In this document: one piece after another, positions 47,988 through 60,340 of the stretch
Layout of the letters: each line of letters begins with the position of its first letter
How positions within the stretch are numbered: the stretch's first letter is position 1
Assembly: GCA_947475445.1 (NCBI GenBank)
Contig: CANJLC010000001.1
Span: 186,001-250,000 of the forward strand
From: Alphaproteobacteria bacterium
Lineage (GTDB): Bacteria; Pseudomonadota; Alphaproteobacteria; Micropepsales; Micropepsaceae
Direction of reading: 5' to 3'
Length of the DNA: 64,000 bases
Position numbers and translations under genes: made by a program
Notes under the pieces: generated by a model
What the model saw: the letters and a program-made list of their open reading frames with translations, nothing else
Databases searched by the model: none
Told to the model about the DNA's origin: nothing

Positions 47988-49013
47988 ATGACCAAGGTCA
48001 CGCAAATCAATATTGACGAGAATGGTGGCCCCGGCCGCCGCCGCATCCATTTGCGTGAAATTTCCGGCGACAGCGAAGCGCCGCTGGAAACAGTGGGGCA
48101 GGACCTGCGCGCCGCGCGGCTGCGCCGCGGCGATGACCTGGCCACGGTTTCGCGCGCCCTGAAAATTCGCAAGGACCATCTCGAGGCCGTTGAGGAAGAC
48201 CAGTTCGACGATCTGCCGGGCAAGACCTACGCCATCGGTTTCGTGCGTTCCTATTCCGGCTATCTGGGCCTGGACTCCGCGCAGACGGTGGAACGCTACA
48301 AGCAGGAAATTTCCGGCCGCCATGATGAACAGCTTCATGCCGAGCACGCCTTCCACAATGAAGAGCCGCGCCGCTTGCCGTCGGGCTGGCGCATCGTGGC
48401 GGGTGTTGTCGGGTTGGCGTTGATCTATGGCGTCTGGCACCTGCTTTCGGCAGGTCCTGCGCCGCAGCCCGTGCCGCCGGCGCCCAGCCTTGCCGCGCCG
48501 CGTCCGCAGGTGATTGCCGCAGCGCCGCCCGCGCCGCCGGTGGCCAGCACGGTCACCAGCGAAACCGCCTTGCCGCCGCCCGCTTCCAACAGCAAGCAGG
48601 TTCCCACCCCGCCTGCCGAGTCCGGCCTGATGTCGTCAGGTGATCCCGCGGCAACGTCCGCGCGGGCAATTCCAAGTCCGGCAGTTCCCGCCGTTCCGGC
48701 GGCGCAGAGCGGGGCGGGGCAGGTCTATGGAAAGCTGAACGTCAATTCGCGCGTCATGCTTCGCGCCCGGGGCGATACGCGCGTCACCGTGCGGGGCGAG
48801 GATGGCACGCTCTACCTGAACCGCGACCTCAAGGCCGGTGATTCGTACCAGGTGCCTGATCTGCCTGGTCTCAGCTTTGCGACCAGCAATGCCGGGGCCG
48901 TGGATGTGGTCATGGACGGCGTGAACATGGGCCGGGTCGGTCAAAACCAGCAGATTCTGGGGCGCGTTTCACTGGATCCGCAATCGCTTGTGGATCGGTT
49001 TAATTCGCACTAA
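47988..49013 (+). CDS. rodZ: RodZ-like protein (N-terminal HTH_25, DUF4115)
   Basis: A 341-residue membrane protein: a cytoplasmic HTH domain (about residues 35-105; VGQDLRAARLRRGDDLATVSRALKIR...LPGKTYAIGFVRSY), one transmembrane helix (about 135-152), a Pro/Ala-rich periplasmic linker (about 155-240) and a DUF4115 beta domain (about 250-330). RodZ links MreB to the cell wall machinery. In alphaproteobacteria this gene often precedes ispG and may act more as a shape or regulatory protein. ispG follows at 9 bp, so they share a transcript. Confidence 0.88.
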   Translation: MTKVTQINIDENGGPGRRRIHLREISGDSEAPLETVGQDLRAARLRRGDDLATVSRALKIRKDHLEAVEEDQFDDLPGKTYAIGFVRSYSGYLGLDSAQTVERYKQEISGRHDEQLHAEHAFHNEEPRRLPSGWRIVAGVVGLALIYGVWHLLSAGPAPQPVPPAPSLAAPRPQVIAAAPPAPPVASTVTSETALPPPASNSKQVPTPPAESGLMSSGDPAATSARAIPSPAVPAVPAAQSGAGQVYGKLNVNSRVMLRARGDTRVTVRGEDGTLYLNRDLKAGDSYQVPDLPGLSFATSNAGAVDVVMDGVNMGRVGQNQQILGRVSLDPQSLVDRFNSH

Positions 49014-49022
49014 GGAAGCGGC

Positions 49023-50156
49023 ATGAGCGTTAGGGCCTATCGCGACATTCACCGGCGCAAATCGCGCCAGATCATGGTCGGCAAGGTGCCGGTCGGTGGT
49101 GACTCGCCGATCACGGTCCAGACCATGACCAACACCATCACGGGTGATGCGCGCGCCACCATTGAGCAGATCCGCGGCATCGAAGAAGCCGGCGCCGATA
49201 TCGTGCGCGTCTCCTGCCCGGATGAAGACGCCACAAGGGCGATGAAGGCCATCACCAAAGCCTCCAATATCCCCGTCGTGGCCGACATTCATTTTCACTA
49301 CAAGCGTGCCATTGAGGCCGCGATCAATGGCGCCGCCTGCCTGCGCATCAATCCCGGCAATATCGGAAGCCCCGCGCGCGTGCGCGAAGTGGTGCAGGCG
49401 GCCAAGGACCATGGCTGCTCCATGCGCATCGGCGTCAATGCCGGTTCGCTGGAGCCCGACCTGCTGGAAAAATATGGCGAGCCGTGCCCCGAGGCGATGG
49501 TTGAGAGCGCTCTGAACCATGCGAAAATTCTCGATGACCTGGATTTCCGCGAATACAAGATTTCCGTGAAGGCCTCTGATCCCTTCCTGGCCGTGGCCGC
49601 CTACCAGGCCCTGTCGGAAGCGATTGATTGCCCGCTGCATGTCGGCATCACCGAAGCCGGCGGCATGATCTCCGGCACGGTCAAATCCTCCATCGGCATG
49701 GGCATGCTGCTGTGGAGCGGCATCGGCGACACGATCCGCGTTTCGCTCAGCGCCGATCCGGTGGAAGAGGTGCGCGTCGGCTTCGATATCCTCAAGTCGC
49801 TCAACCTGCGCCATCGCGGCGTCAACATCGTCTCCTGCCCGTCCTGCGCCCGCCAGGGCTTCAACGTGATCGAGACGGTCAAGACGCTGGAAGAAAAGCT
49901 CAAGCATATCGCAACGCCCATGTCGCTTTCGATCATCGGCTGCGTGGTGAACGGCCCGGGCGAAGCCAAGGAAACCGACCTGGCCTTTACCGGCGGCGGC
50001 GCCGGCAAGGGGCATGGCATGATCTATCTCAACGGCAAGCCCGCCTATAAGCTCGGCAACGAGGACCTGGTGAGCCATGTCGTCGAATTGTGCGAAAAGA
50101 AAGCCGCCGAAATCGAGGCGCAGCGCAACGGAGCGCCTCTCGAAGCTGCGCAGTAG
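49023..50156 (+). CDS. ispG: 4-hydroxy-3-methylbut-2-enyl diphosphate synthase (GcpE)
   Basis: A 377-residue IspG, the seventh step of the MEP isoprenoid pathway, using a [4Fe-4S] cluster. Seen: the TIM-barrel part ([41 protein letters not shown]), the iron-sulfur Cys in [13 protein letters not shown] and CVVNGPGE, and the late [13 protein letters not shown]. prfA follows at 9 bp. The presence of MEP rather than mevalonate enzymes fits a proteobacterium. Confidence 0.97.
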   Translation: MSVRAYRDIHRRKSRQIMVGKVPVGGDSPITVQTMTNTITGDARATIEQIRGIEEAGADIVRVSCPDEDATRAMKAITKASNIPVVADIHFHYKRAIEAAINGAACLRINPGNIGSPARVREVVQAAKDHGCSMRIGVNAGSLEPDLLEKYGEPCPEAMVESALNHAKILDDLDFREYKISVKASDPFLAVAAYQALSEAIDCPLHVGITEAGGMISGTVKSSIGMGMLLWSGIGDTIRVSLSADPVEEVRVGFDILKSLNLRHRGVNIVSCPSCARQGFNVIETVKTLEEKLKHIATPMSLSIIGCVVNGPGEAKETDLAFTGGGAGKGHGMIYLNGKPAYKLGNEDLVSHVVELCEKKAAEIEAQRNGAPLEAAQ

Positions 50157-50165
50157 CGGCGCTTC

Positions 50166-51245
50166 ATGATTCCCGTCGCCAAACTGGAGCGCCTGCTCGA
50201 CCGCTTTTCCGCGATTGAAAGCGAAATGGCATCCGGCGCTTCCGGTCCTGCCTTTGTCAAACTCTCCCGCGAGCATGCCGAACTTGCGCCGGTGATCGAG
50301 ACCGTGCGCGATTACCGCAATACCCAGGGCGAACTGGAAGGCGCGGAAGCGCTGATCGCGGACGCGGGAACGGATTCCGAAATGCGCGGCATGGCGGAGC
50401 AGGAGCGCGCCGAGCTGAAAGAACGCCTGGTGAAGCTGGACCATGCGCTGAAGATCCAGCTGCTGCCCCGCGACGCCGCGGATGATTCCTCGGCCATCGT
50501 GGAAATCCGCGCCGGCACCGGCGGCGATGAGGCGGCCTTGTTCGCGGGCGACCTGCTGGGCATGTACCAGCGCTACTGCGCCTTGCAGGGCTGGAAGACG
50601 CAGATCATGAGCTTGAGCGAAAGCGATCTGGGCGGCTACAAGGACGCCACGCTGGAAGTCGAGGGCCGGGGCGCTTACGCCAAGCTGAAATTTGAAAGCG
50701 GGGTGCACCGGGTGCAGCGCGTTCCGGCCACGGAAAACCAGGGCCGCATCCACACGTCCGCGGCGACGGTGGCTGTGCTGCCGGAAGCAGAAGACGTGGA
50801 CATTGATATCCAGGACAAGGACCTGCGCATCGACACCTACCGGGCTCAAGGCGCCGGTGGCCAGCATGTCAACAAGACCGACAGCGCCGTGCGCATCACT
50901 CACATTCCCACCAATACCGTGGTGGCGATGCAGGAAGAAAAGTCCCAGCACAAGAACAAGGCCAAGGCGATGATGCTGCTCAAGGCCAAGATATTCGATG
51001 CCGAGCGCAAGCGGGTGGATGCCGCCCGCGCCAGCGAGCGCAAATCCCTGGTCGGCTCGGGCGACCGCAGCGAGCGCATCCGCACTTATAATTTTCCCCA
51101 AGGCCGGGTCACCGACCATCGCATCAACCTGACGCTCTACAACCTGTCGCGCATCATCACGGGGGACGAACTGGGCGACATCGTGGATGCGCTGGTGGCG
51201 CAGGACCAGGCTGACCGGTTGGCGGAGTTCGAGGCGGAATCTTGA
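50166..51245 (+). CDS. prfA: Peptide chain release factor 1
   Basis: A 359-residue RF1 for UAA and UAG. The PxT anticodon-like tripeptide is present as PAT in [14 protein letters not shown], and the GGQ catalytic loop is [21 protein letters not shown]. Length fits full-length RF1 (about 360), without a programmed frameshift (that is RF2). Its stop overlaps the prmC start (ATGA), so the factor and its methyltransferase are made together. Confidence 0.98.
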   Translation: MIPVAKLERLLDRFSAIESEMASGASGPAFVKLSREHAELAPVIETVRDYRNTQGELEGAEALIADAGTDSEMRGMAEQERAELKERLVKLDHALKIQLLPRDAADDSSAIVEIRAGTGGDEAALFAGDLLGMYQRYCALQGWKTQIMSLSESDLGGYKDATLEVEGRGAYAKLKFESGVHRVQRVPATENQGRIHTSAATVAVLPEAEDVDIDIQDKDLRIDTYRAQGAGGQHVNKTDSAVRITHIPTNTVVAMQEEKSQHKNKAKAMMLLKAKIFDAERKRVDAARASERKSLVGSGDRSERIRTYNFPQGRVTDHRINLTLYNLSRIITGDELGDIVDALVAQDQADRLAEFEAES

Positions 51246-52057
51246 ACCTCGACGAAGCGGCAAGGCAGCTTGCCGCTGCCGGTATCGAGAGCCCGCGCAC
51301 CGAGGCGAGGCTGCTCCTGGCCCACGCGCTTGGCGTATCGCGCGACGACACCCTTGCGCTGGAAAAGGCGGATCAAGGCGTTGAATTCTCTGCACTTGTG
51401 GACCGCCGCACCGGGCGCGAACCCCTGGCTTACATCACCGGACACAAGGAGTTCTGGAGCCTGGATTTTGCCGTCGGGCCCGGCGTGCTGGTGCCGCGTC
51501 CCGACACCGAAACCCTGATCGAACAGGCGCTGGCAATTGTGCCGGACCGCAAGGCCAAGCTGCGGGTCGCTGATCTGGGCACCGGCTCGGGCGCCATTCT
51601 GATTGCCGCCCTCAAGGAATTTCCCAACGCTTGTGGCATCGGCTTTGAATCCTCGCCGCAGGCATTCACGCATGCACAGAAGAATGCCGCCGCCCTGATG
51701 CCAGGGCGGACGGAAATTCGCGCCAGCGACTGGAACAGCGCCGAAGGTCCTTTTGACCTGGTCTTCTCCAACCCGCCTTACATTCCGTCCGCTGATATCG
51801 ACCTGCTGGATGCGGACGTATCCCGCTTTGAGCCACGGGCCGCGCTGGATGGCGGCCCTGATGGACTGGATGCCTATCGCGGCCTGGCCAAGCTCCTTCC
51901 CCGCCTGCTGGCGGCAGGCGGCTGGGCGATCCTGGAAATCGGCATGGGGCAGGCGGAGGCAATGGAACCCTTGTTTGCGGGTTCCGGCTTGCGTCTTGTT
52001 CGCATTGCCCCTGATCTGGCAGGCATTCCCCGCGCCCTTGTGCTGGAAAAAGCCTGA
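51242..52057 (+). CDS. prmC: Release factor glutamine methyltransferase PrmC
   Basis: A 271-residue SAM methyltransferase that modifies the Gln in the GGQ loop of RF1 and RF2. An N-terminal helical domain (about residues 1-85) precedes [32 protein letters not shown] (SAM loop) and the catalytic [11 protein letters not shown] co-transcribed prfA partner strongly supports this role. A 219-bp gap follows before the next coding sequence. Confidence 0.97.
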   Translation: MNLDEAARQLAAAGIESPRTEARLLLAHALGVSRDDTLALEKADQGVEFSALVDRRTGREPLAYITGHKEFWSLDFAVGPGVLVPRPDTETLIEQALAIVPDRKAKLRVADLGTGSGAILIAALKEFPNACGIGFESSPQAFTHAQKNAAALMPGRTEIRASDWNSAEGPFDLVFSNPPYIPSADIDLLDADVSRFEPRAALDGGPDGLDAYRGLAKLLPRLLAAGGWAILEIGMGQAEAMEPLFAGSGLRLVRIAPDLAGIPRALVLEKA

Positions 52058-52276
52058 CAGAGGCCTTGGAAAAATCCTTGGGATATACTAGGTTAGGGCC
52101 AGTGGGATCGTGAGATTCCTTCCGCGATGCTTGGATAGCGCGCGGGCCGGCGCTGCAAGGATGCGGCGGGCAGGGGACCTTAAACGCGAATTTTGGACTG
52201 CGCCGGACAGCGCCTTTTGCGTTTGTCCGTGTGCAAGGAAACGAAGGCAGTTCTGACAAAAAATTATGGTGCAGAT

Positions 52277-52747
52277 GTGAAACGCTCGCGTAGAGGCGGC
52301 CGCAGGCCGCAACACAACAATAATGGCGGCGGCGGCGGCAATAACGGCGGCGGCGGTGGCGGCGGCGGAGGCGGTGGGTTCAACCCCAACCGCACATTCG
52401 ACTCGTCCGGCCCGGAAGTGAAGATCCGCGGTTCGGCTTCGCATGTTTACGAAAAATACCTCCAGCTGGCGCGCGACTCCAATTCTTCGGGCGACCGGGT
52501 AACGGCGGAAAATTACCTTCAGCATGCGGAGCATTATTTCCGCATCATGGCGGCGCAGCAGGCCCAGGCGGCGCAGTATGCCGCCCAGCAGGCGGCGCAG
52601 AACCCCAATCGCCAGCCCGATGGCCAGCCGCAGCCCCAAAATGGCGGCGCGCCGGTGGCAGCAGCCCAGCCGGGCAGCACGCCTTCCTTCTCCCTGGCCG
52701 AAGGCGGCGAGGGCGAGGAAGAAGGCGACGAGGTCGAAACCACCTGA
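52277..52747 (+). CDS. DUF4167 protein with glycine-rich tract
   Basis: A 156-residue protein, short basic head (VKRSRRGGRRPQHNNN), then a tract of Gly and Asn (about residues 16-38), followed by the family core SGPEVKIRGSASHVYEKYLQLARDSNSSGDRVTAENYLQHAEHYFRI and a Gln/Pro-rich, acidic tail. The function of this alphaproteobacterial family is unknown; disorder and RNA binding are possible. The gene-order match (prfA-prmC-DUF4167-clpB) supports it. The start is uncertain: I chose GTG 52277, with no strong Shine-Dalgarno; a start as far up as TTG 52193 is open. Confidence 0.78.
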   Translation: MKRSRRGGRRPQHNNNGGGGGNNGGGGGGGGGGGFNPNRTFDSSGPEVKIRGSASHVYEKYLQLARDSNSSGDRVTAENYLQHAEHYFRIMAAQQAQAAQYAAQQAAQNPNRQPDGQPQPQNGGAPVAAAQPGSTPSFSLAEGGEGEEEGDEVETT

Positions 52748-52753
52748 TTGCCG

Positions 52754-52780
52754 GGCGTTTGCGATGAATCAAACGCCTTT
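52754..52780 (+). terminator. Intrinsic terminator after DUF4167
   Basis: GGCGTTTG (52754-52761) pairs with CAAACGCC (52770-52777) around an 8-base loop and is followed by TTT. It lies 7 bases after the DUF4167 stop and should end the run from prfA, keeping clpB under its own promoter. Confidence 0.68.
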
Positions 52781-52811
52781 AACTGCTTAACCTTTAAGGT
52801 TCTCCGGGAGA

Positions 52812-52840
52812 CTTGCAGCCCGGGTTCCCCCTTCCCATAT
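52812..52840 (+). promoter_or_regulatory. Predicted heat-shock (RpoH/sigma32-type) promoter of clpB
   Basis: CTTGCA (52812-52817), then 16 bases, then CCCATAT (52834-52840), close to the RpoH promoter form CTTGAA...CCCATnT. It is 77 bp before the clpB start, a normal leader length. ClpB is a classical heat-shock gene, which supports the call. The -35 differs from consensus by one base (CTTGCA against CTTGAA). Confidence 0.6.
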
Positions 52841-52916
52841 CATCCGGGAACGGTGCTCCGCTGGAGGCCGTATCTTATGCAGGCCTGCGCCCCGATGGGG
52901 CAGGTTCGGAGACAGT

Positions 52917-55547
<2,631 letters not shown>

Positions 55548-55592
55548 CAGCCCGTTGCGGACCGGACCGCGGTCCCATAATGTCGCCGCCGC

Positions 55593-56453
55593 ATGGGGAT
55601 TTCGGCGGAACAGTTCAGCAGTCCGGACTATTGGCGCGGTCTTGCGCCTGGTCTTCATATCGGGGACCAGAATGTCGTGGCGCGAAGTTTTTTCGCGACG
55701 CCGGAATTGGTTGCGGATTTCAAGGGCAGGCTTCGGGAAGAAGGTTATTTCCAGTCGCGCAACGACTGGTGGCTGGATTTGCCGCTGATGGTGCGGACGG
55801 TACGAAACTTTGCCGCCGCAGATATTTCACCTGTTTTCTGTTTCCTGTTCGACGAGTTCTGGGCCCCTTTCCATGCGCTGGAACCGCTCTATCGCGCATT
55901 CCTCGGCGATTACGCCATGCAACCGGATTTCTGGGTTTGGAATGTGGATCCTGCGAAAGGCGAATCCGGCTGGCTGCCGCACCGCGACAAGGGCAGCGTC
56001 ACGCTGTTTCCCGACGGCTCGCCAAAATCCCTGACCACCTGGATTGCGTTATCACCAGCCACGCCGCTGAACAGCTGCATGTATATTGTGCCCGCCAATT
56101 TCGACCCGGATTACGCCACACCCCGGGAATTCGATTTGCAGTTTTCGCCCCCTGCCGCCCGGGCGTTGCCGGCCGAGCCGGGCGATTTTTTCATGTGGAA
56201 CCAGGCGGTATTGCACTGGGGCAGCCGCAGTTCGGCGCGGGCTGCGGAATCGCGCGTCAGCATGGCGTTTGAATTCCAGCGCGCCGATGTCGCGCCTTTC
56301 AACATGCCGCTGATCGAGCCCGGTCGCCACTTGTCCTTCTCACACCGGTTATGGCTGATCTCCAAGCAGCTGCTGCAGTACCAGCACATGTACCGCCTTG
56401 ACCCGGAGCTTGAGGCATTTGCGTCCGCGCTGGTGAAAAATCCGCCGCGCTGA
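55593..56453 (+). CDS. Fe(II)/2-oxoglutarate dioxygenase, phytanoyl-CoA dioxygenase (PhyH)-like
   Basis: A 286-residue double-stranded beta-helix enzyme by motif: HxD (H130 and D132 in PHRDKGSV), distal H208 in VLHWGS and R221 in ESRVSMAFEF for 2-oxoglutarate. Around them are DFWVWNVDPAKGESGWLPHRD and PGDFFMWNQ. PhyH-like enzymes hydroxylate many small molecules, so the substrate is open. It starts 45 bp after clpB, and its stop TGA abuts the M23 stop in TGATCA. A role in a heat-shock unit is not supported. Confidence 0.75.
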   Translation: MGISAEQFSSPDYWRGLAPGLHIGDQNVVARSFFATPELVADFKGRLREEGYFQSRNDWWLDLPLMVRTVRNFAAADISPVFCFLFDEFWAPFHALEPLYRAFLGDYAMQPDFWVWNVDPAKGESGWLPHRDKGSVTLFPDGSPKSLTTWIALSPATPLNSCMYIVPANFDPDYATPREFDLQFSPPAARALPAEPGDFFMWNQAVLHWGSRSSARAAESRVSMAFEFQRADVAPFNMPLIEPGRHLSFSHRLWLISKQLLQYQHMYRLDPELEAFASALVKNPPR

Positions 56454-58022
56454 TCAGCGGCTGTTTCTGGCCTGGCGCAGATCGGTGGAGATGTCGGCCA
56501 CCTTGGTTTCCAGCTTGGTCGAAGCAAGCACTTCGTCCATCTTGAGGCGCTGCGCCAGGAATGCGCGAAGGTCCTTGCCGCCGAGCAGGCGGCCCTCCGC
56601 CATCTTCACGCGCAGCGGATTGACCTGGGTGCCGCTGGCGCGGATTTCGTAATGCAAATGCGGGCCGGTCGCCAAGCCGGTCATGCCGCTATAGGCGAAG
56701 ACCTGGCCCTGGCGTACCCGCGCGCCGCGCCGCATGCCGGAGGCGAAGCGCGAGAGGTGGCCATAGGCCGTGGCATAGCCATTGGCGTGATTGATCACCA
56801 CGAAATTGCCATAGCCGCTGGCCCATCCCATGAAGTTCACCATGCCGGCGCCGGCCGCCATCACAGGCGTGCCCTTGGGGACGGCGAAATCCACGCCCTT
56901 GTGGGCGCGGGTATAGCCAAGAATGGGATGGAAGCGCGAGCCAAAGCCCGATGAAATGCGTGCGCCATCCACCGGGGTCTTCATCAGCATGCCTTTGGCG
57001 GACTGGCCCTTGGGATCATAATATTCCGCCGGGTCATCCGGATTGGGCTGGTAGCGGTACAGCACCATGTCCTTGCCGCTTAAGCGCATGCGGGCATAGG
57101 AGATGTCGCCGATTTTCGCCGGCTGGCCCTCGGGTGTGTAGTAATAATCATAATAGACTTCGAAATTGTCGCCCGGCTGCAGGTCGCGCTGGAAGTCCAC
57201 CTTGTAGGAGAACATGCGGATCATCTCGATCACGATGTCGGCGGGAATGCCTGCCTGCATGCCGGCGAGATACAGGCTGGAGTCGATTGTCGCGCCGGCG
57301 CGGTGATGATGCACCTCCAGCGCCTTCTGGATATTCTGGGCGCTGAAACTGTCATCGGTGGCGCGGGTAATGGTGATGTCCTGCTCGATGCTGGGCGAGA
57401 AATGCAGCGAGAGCAGCCGCGAGATCGGCTGGGAATTGGTTTCGGTGGCGTCGTCGCCATTGTCTTCGGCCATCGGCACGACAACCGCCTTGCGGTTGAC
57501 CATGACGGTGGTGGTTTTGGGCGCGGCGGGCTTTGCGCCGCTGGCGTCAATGGTCGGCGCGACGTTGTAGGTGATGTCGAAGCTCATCCCGGCCTTGAGC
57601 TGGCGGGGGTTGAAATCCTTGCCCAGCGCGGCGATGGCGGCATTGGCGTCCTGCGCCGAGACGCCGACATCTTCCAGCGCGCCGGCCAGTGTATCGCCGG
57701 GGTCCAGCGTGACGGTGCGGGTTTCAATGCCGGGGGTGGGATTGGCCGCGCTCTGGTCCTGTGTCTGGGGCGCGAATTCCGGCGCGATGGAAGCGAGCTG
57801 GTGGGCGCCGCCCGAACGCACCAGCTTGAGGAACAATTCATAGGGCAGGGACGTGCGGTTGGGCGTGACCGCCGGTTGCAGCGGCATGGTGCCGATGGCC
57901 ATCCAGCCGACGGCGCCGGCCACAAGGAAGGTGACGGAACTGGACACCATGGCCCAGCGGCCATCGGTGGTGGCAAGCTTGGCGCCAAGGCGCCTGGTGC
58001 GTCCAACAAAGGATTGGGTCAC
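56454..58022 (-). CDS. M23 family metallopeptidase with LysM-like/OapA-like region (murein endopeptidase)
   Basis: A 522-residue cell-wall enzyme. N-terminal cytoplasmic stretch and one transmembrane helix (about residues 25-45), a middle region that includes TLDPGDTLAGALEDVGVSAQDANAAI (LysM/OapA-like), and a C-terminal M23 domain (about 360-475) with the zinc motifs RAHKGVDFAVPKGTPV and HLHYEI. It probably cuts peptidoglycan cross-links. I start at GTG 58020-58022, preceded by AGGAATTGAA; an ATG at 58100 is in frame but has no clear Shine-Dalgarno. It is divergent from the S1/P1 nuclease gene. Confidence 0.88.
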   Translation of the reverse strand: MTQSFVGRTRRLGAKLATTDGRWAMVSSSVTFLVAGAVGWMAIGTMPLQPAVTPNRTSLPYELFLKLVRSGGAHQLASIAPEFAPQTQDQSAANPTPGIETRTVTLDPGDTLAGALEDVGVSAQDANAAIAALGKDFNPRQLKAGMSFDITYNVAPTIDASGAKPAAPKTTTVMVNRKAVVVPMAEDNGDDATETNSQPISRLLSLHFSPSIEQDITITRATDDSFSAQNIQKALEVHHHRAGATIDSSLYLAGMQAGIPADIVIEMIRMFSYKVDFQRDLQPGDNFEVYYDYYYTPEGQPAKIGDISYARMRLSGKDMVLYRYQPNPDDPAEYYDPKGQSAKGMLMKTPVDGARISSGFGSRFHPILGYTRAHKGVDFAVPKGTPVMAAGAGMVNFMGWASGYGNFVVINHANGYATAYGHLSRFASGMRRGARVRQGQVFAYSGMTGLATGPHLHYEIRASGTQVNPLRVKMAEGRLLGGKDLRAFLAQRLKMDEVLASTKLETKVADISTDLRQARNSR

Positions 58023-58221
58023 TTCAATTCCTGTTACTGGAGCGGCAGCTTCCTGTTCCGGAAATCCGCCCAGCCCCAACCCAAATAGCCCGCAAGCCAT
58101 GGCCCCGGCTGCGACGATTCAATTAAGCCCGGCTGCGCCGTCCCCGTCAACCCCGCAAGACGTTGTTCCCATTAACAGATTAGAAGATTCCCAATCGCGC
58201 GCGTTCCTGCTACGCCGCGTC

Positions 58222-59109
58222 ATGCGCTGTGCTTTGCGATTCCTGGCGGCTTTCGTCTTTCTGCTGGCGGCCAATGACGCTTTCGCCTGGGGTCCGCTGG
58301 GCCACCAGATCATCGCGGGCATCGCGGCGCGCGAGCTGACGCCGGCGGCGCGGGCGCGGATTTCGGACCTGCTTGGCGGCCGGGCCGAGGCCATGATGGT
58401 GCTGGATTCCAGCTGGGCCGACGAAATCCGAAGCGACCGGCCGCAAACATCGGCCTGGCATTATGTGAACATTCCGCTCGGCAGCGTTGGCTATCAGCCG
58501 CGCTACTGTTTCAAGGATGATTGCGTTGTCGCCCAGATCTCGCGCCAGGGCCGCATCCTTTCCGATCCGCGCGCTTCTAAACCTGCGAAAACAGAGGCGC
58601 TGCGCTTTTTGATCCACCTGGTGGGCGATGTGCACCAACCGCTGCATGTTGCCGACAGGAATGACCGGGGCGGCAATGACACGATGCTGCGCTTTCGCGG
58701 CCAACGCCGCAGCCTGCACGCCATATGGGACCAGGCCGTGGTTGAGCCACTGGGCCAGGATTCAGAGCGCATTGCCGCAGAGATTGAAACGCATCTCACC
58801 ATGCAGCAGAGAATGCAGATTGGCGGCGGCACGCCCACGGACTGGGCGAATGAAGGCTTCGCGCTGGCGCAAAAGGAAATTTATGCAAAATTGCCGGCGC
58901 GATCTGCGGAGAATTATGCCCGGGCGCAAAGCGGGCTGGCGCGGCTGCAATTGACCAGGGCGGGCGTGCGCCTGGGCGCGCTGCTTGAACCGCCTAATCG
59001 CTGGCTAGGATGGTATTGCGGACCATCGGGTAGATCTGTGTTGCCCATTTGGTGCCAGAAAACACGCCATAATGGCCCACGCCGGGCTGGACATAGTGCA
59101 TTTTCTTGA
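58222..59109 (+). CDS. S1/P1-type nuclease with C-terminal overrun
   Basis: A 295-residue exported nuclease: signal peptide MRCALRFLAAFVFLLAANDAFA, the mature N-terminal Trp (AWGPLGHQIIAGIA) used as a zinc ligand in this family, and HLVGDVHQPLHVADRNDRGGND with the zinc His and Asp set. It cleaves single-stranded nucleic acid in relatives. The family usually ends soon after LTRAGVRLGALL; here the frame goes on about 40 residues and overlaps the 3' end of phaZ by 116 bp. A lost stop is likely. It is on its own promoter, divergent from the M23 gene. Confidence 0.88.
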   Translation: MRCALRFLAAFVFLLAANDAFAWGPLGHQIIAGIAARELTPAARARISDLLGGRAEAMMVLDSSWADEIRSDRPQTSAWHYVNIPLGSVGYQPRYCFKDDCVVAQISRQGRILSDPRASKPAKTEALRFLIHLVGDVHQPLHVADRNDRGGNDTMLRFRGQRRSLHAIWDQAVVEPLGQDSERIAAEIETHLTMQQRMQIGGGTPTDWANEGFALAQKEIYAKLPARSAENYARAQSGLARLQLTRAGVRLGALLEPPNRWLGWYCGPSGRSVLPIWCQKTRHNGPRRAGHSAFS

Positions 59110-60211
59110 AGGGCTTGATGCCAGGCGTCAAATCATGCGCCGCCACGGTCTGGCCCACCGAACAGATATCGTCCTTCTCGCCTTCCACCGTCAGCAAGGC
59201 GGTCTTGCGGATGGCGGCGGGGCTCACCTTGTGGCCGCGATACAGGAATGTGCCGCGTGGCAAATGATATTCCTGGAAAATCTTCTGCACCGTTTCCAGG
59301 TAGAAATCGGCCGGCAGGTCGGACACCGCCAGATACTCGTCGTAGAATTTCTTTTTCGCGTCGGCTTTCTTGTCGTTGCCGCGGACCAGGTCGCTGTAGA
59401 GATCGGCATGGGCGCGCCAATGGCGCGCCAGGTTCATGGACATGAAGGCCGATATCTGCAGGAAGCCGGGATAGACGCGACGGCCCGCGCCGGCATAACG
59501 CGCCGGCACGGTCGAGATCAGGTTTTTCTCGAACCATTCGATGGGATGCTTGTTGGCAAGCCTGTTCACTTCAGTCTGGTTGACGGATGTATCGACCGGC
59601 CCCGCCATCAGTGTCATGGAGCACGGCGTGGCGCGATGGCTGGTCTCGGACATGATGGACACCGCCGCCAGCAGCGCGGCGCAAGGCTGGCACACCGCCA
59701 CGACATGCGCCCCGGGCCCCATCTTGTCGAAGAACTTGATCAGCGTGTCGATGTAATCATCAACGCCGAACTTGCCCGCCGACAACGGCACATCGCGGGC
59801 ATTCTTCCAGTCGGTGATATAGACATCATGGTCGTTCAGCATGGTGCGCGCGGTGTGGCGCAGCAGGGTGGCGAAATGCCCGGCCATGGGCGCCACGATC
59901 AGCACGCGCGGCTGGTGCAGGTTGGTTTCCTTGCGGAAGTGCAGCAGGTTGCCGAAGGGCGTATCCAGCGAATTTTCTTCCAGCACCGGCACGCTGCGGC
60001 CATCCACCAGCGCATCGAAGATTTCATAATCCGGCCGCTCATGGGTAAGCCGCGCGCGCGCGGCAATTTCCGCGCCCGCCGCCATGCCCTTGAAGAATGT
60101 ATTGGTGGTCGGCCCCATCTGGGTGTTCCCCAGGATCGCGCGCGTAAGGTCAGCCAGCGCCCGCATCGGCGCCAGGTAGTCCGACTGCGCCTGATAGGCG
60201 TCATACAGCAT
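58994..60211 (-). CDS. phaZ: Intracellular poly(3-hydroxyalkanoate) depolymerase
   Basis: A 405-residue PhaZ of the intracellular type, which breaks stored PHB granules. The nucleophile box is VCQPCAALLAA, with Cys in place of the usual lipase Ser, and the C-terminal segments KTALLTVEGEKDDICSVGQT and PGVGHYGVFSGTKW carry the Asp and His. N-terminus MLYDAYQAQSDYLAPMRA is typical. I start at ATG 60211; a GTG four codons upstream is possible. PHA synthase and phasin are not in the window. It is divergent from the GST gene. Confidence 0.93.
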   Translation of the reverse strand: MLYDAYQAQSDYLAPMRALADLTRAILGNTQMGPTTNTFFKGMAAGAEIAARARLTHERPDYEIFDALVDGRSVPVLEENSLDTPFGNLLHFRKETNLHQPRVLIVAPMAGHFATLLRHTARTMLNDHDVYITDWKNARDVPLSAGKFGVDDYIDTLIKFFDKMGPGAHVVAVCQPCAALLAAVSIMSETSHRATPCSMTLMAGPVDTSVNQTEVNRLANKHPIEWFEKNLISTVPARYAGAGRRVYPGFLQISAFMSMNLARHWRAHADLYSDLVRGNDKKADAKKKFYDEYLAVSDLPADFYLETVQKIFQEYHLPRGTFLYRGHKVSPAAIRKTALLTVEGEKDDICSVGQTVAAHDLTPGIKPFKKMHYVQPGVGHYGVFSGTKWATQIYPMVRNTILASD

Positions 60212-60340
60212 GCTGTTACGCACCCCAACCCAAGACCGGTTGTTCCAATTATCTGGTCTGAATGGGTAAAAAGACTAGTGCATTTTATGCTGCAGTGCGA
60301 AATAATTGTCTTGCAGAATCCAAAAGGGAGGGTCCAGCCC

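Noticed and set aside
48969-51395. 808-codon minus-strand open frame
   Set aside because: Antisense shadow across ispG and prfA, both certain on the plus strand.
52300-52380. Possible tandem repeat
   Set aside because: It is the GGC/GGT codon run for the Gly/Asn-rich segment of DUF4167; coding low complexity, not an independent repeat element.
59072-60340. Long 5' extension of the GST frame
   Set aside because: It runs through phaZ antisense; GST similarity and a good Shine-Dalgarno point to GTG 60341.
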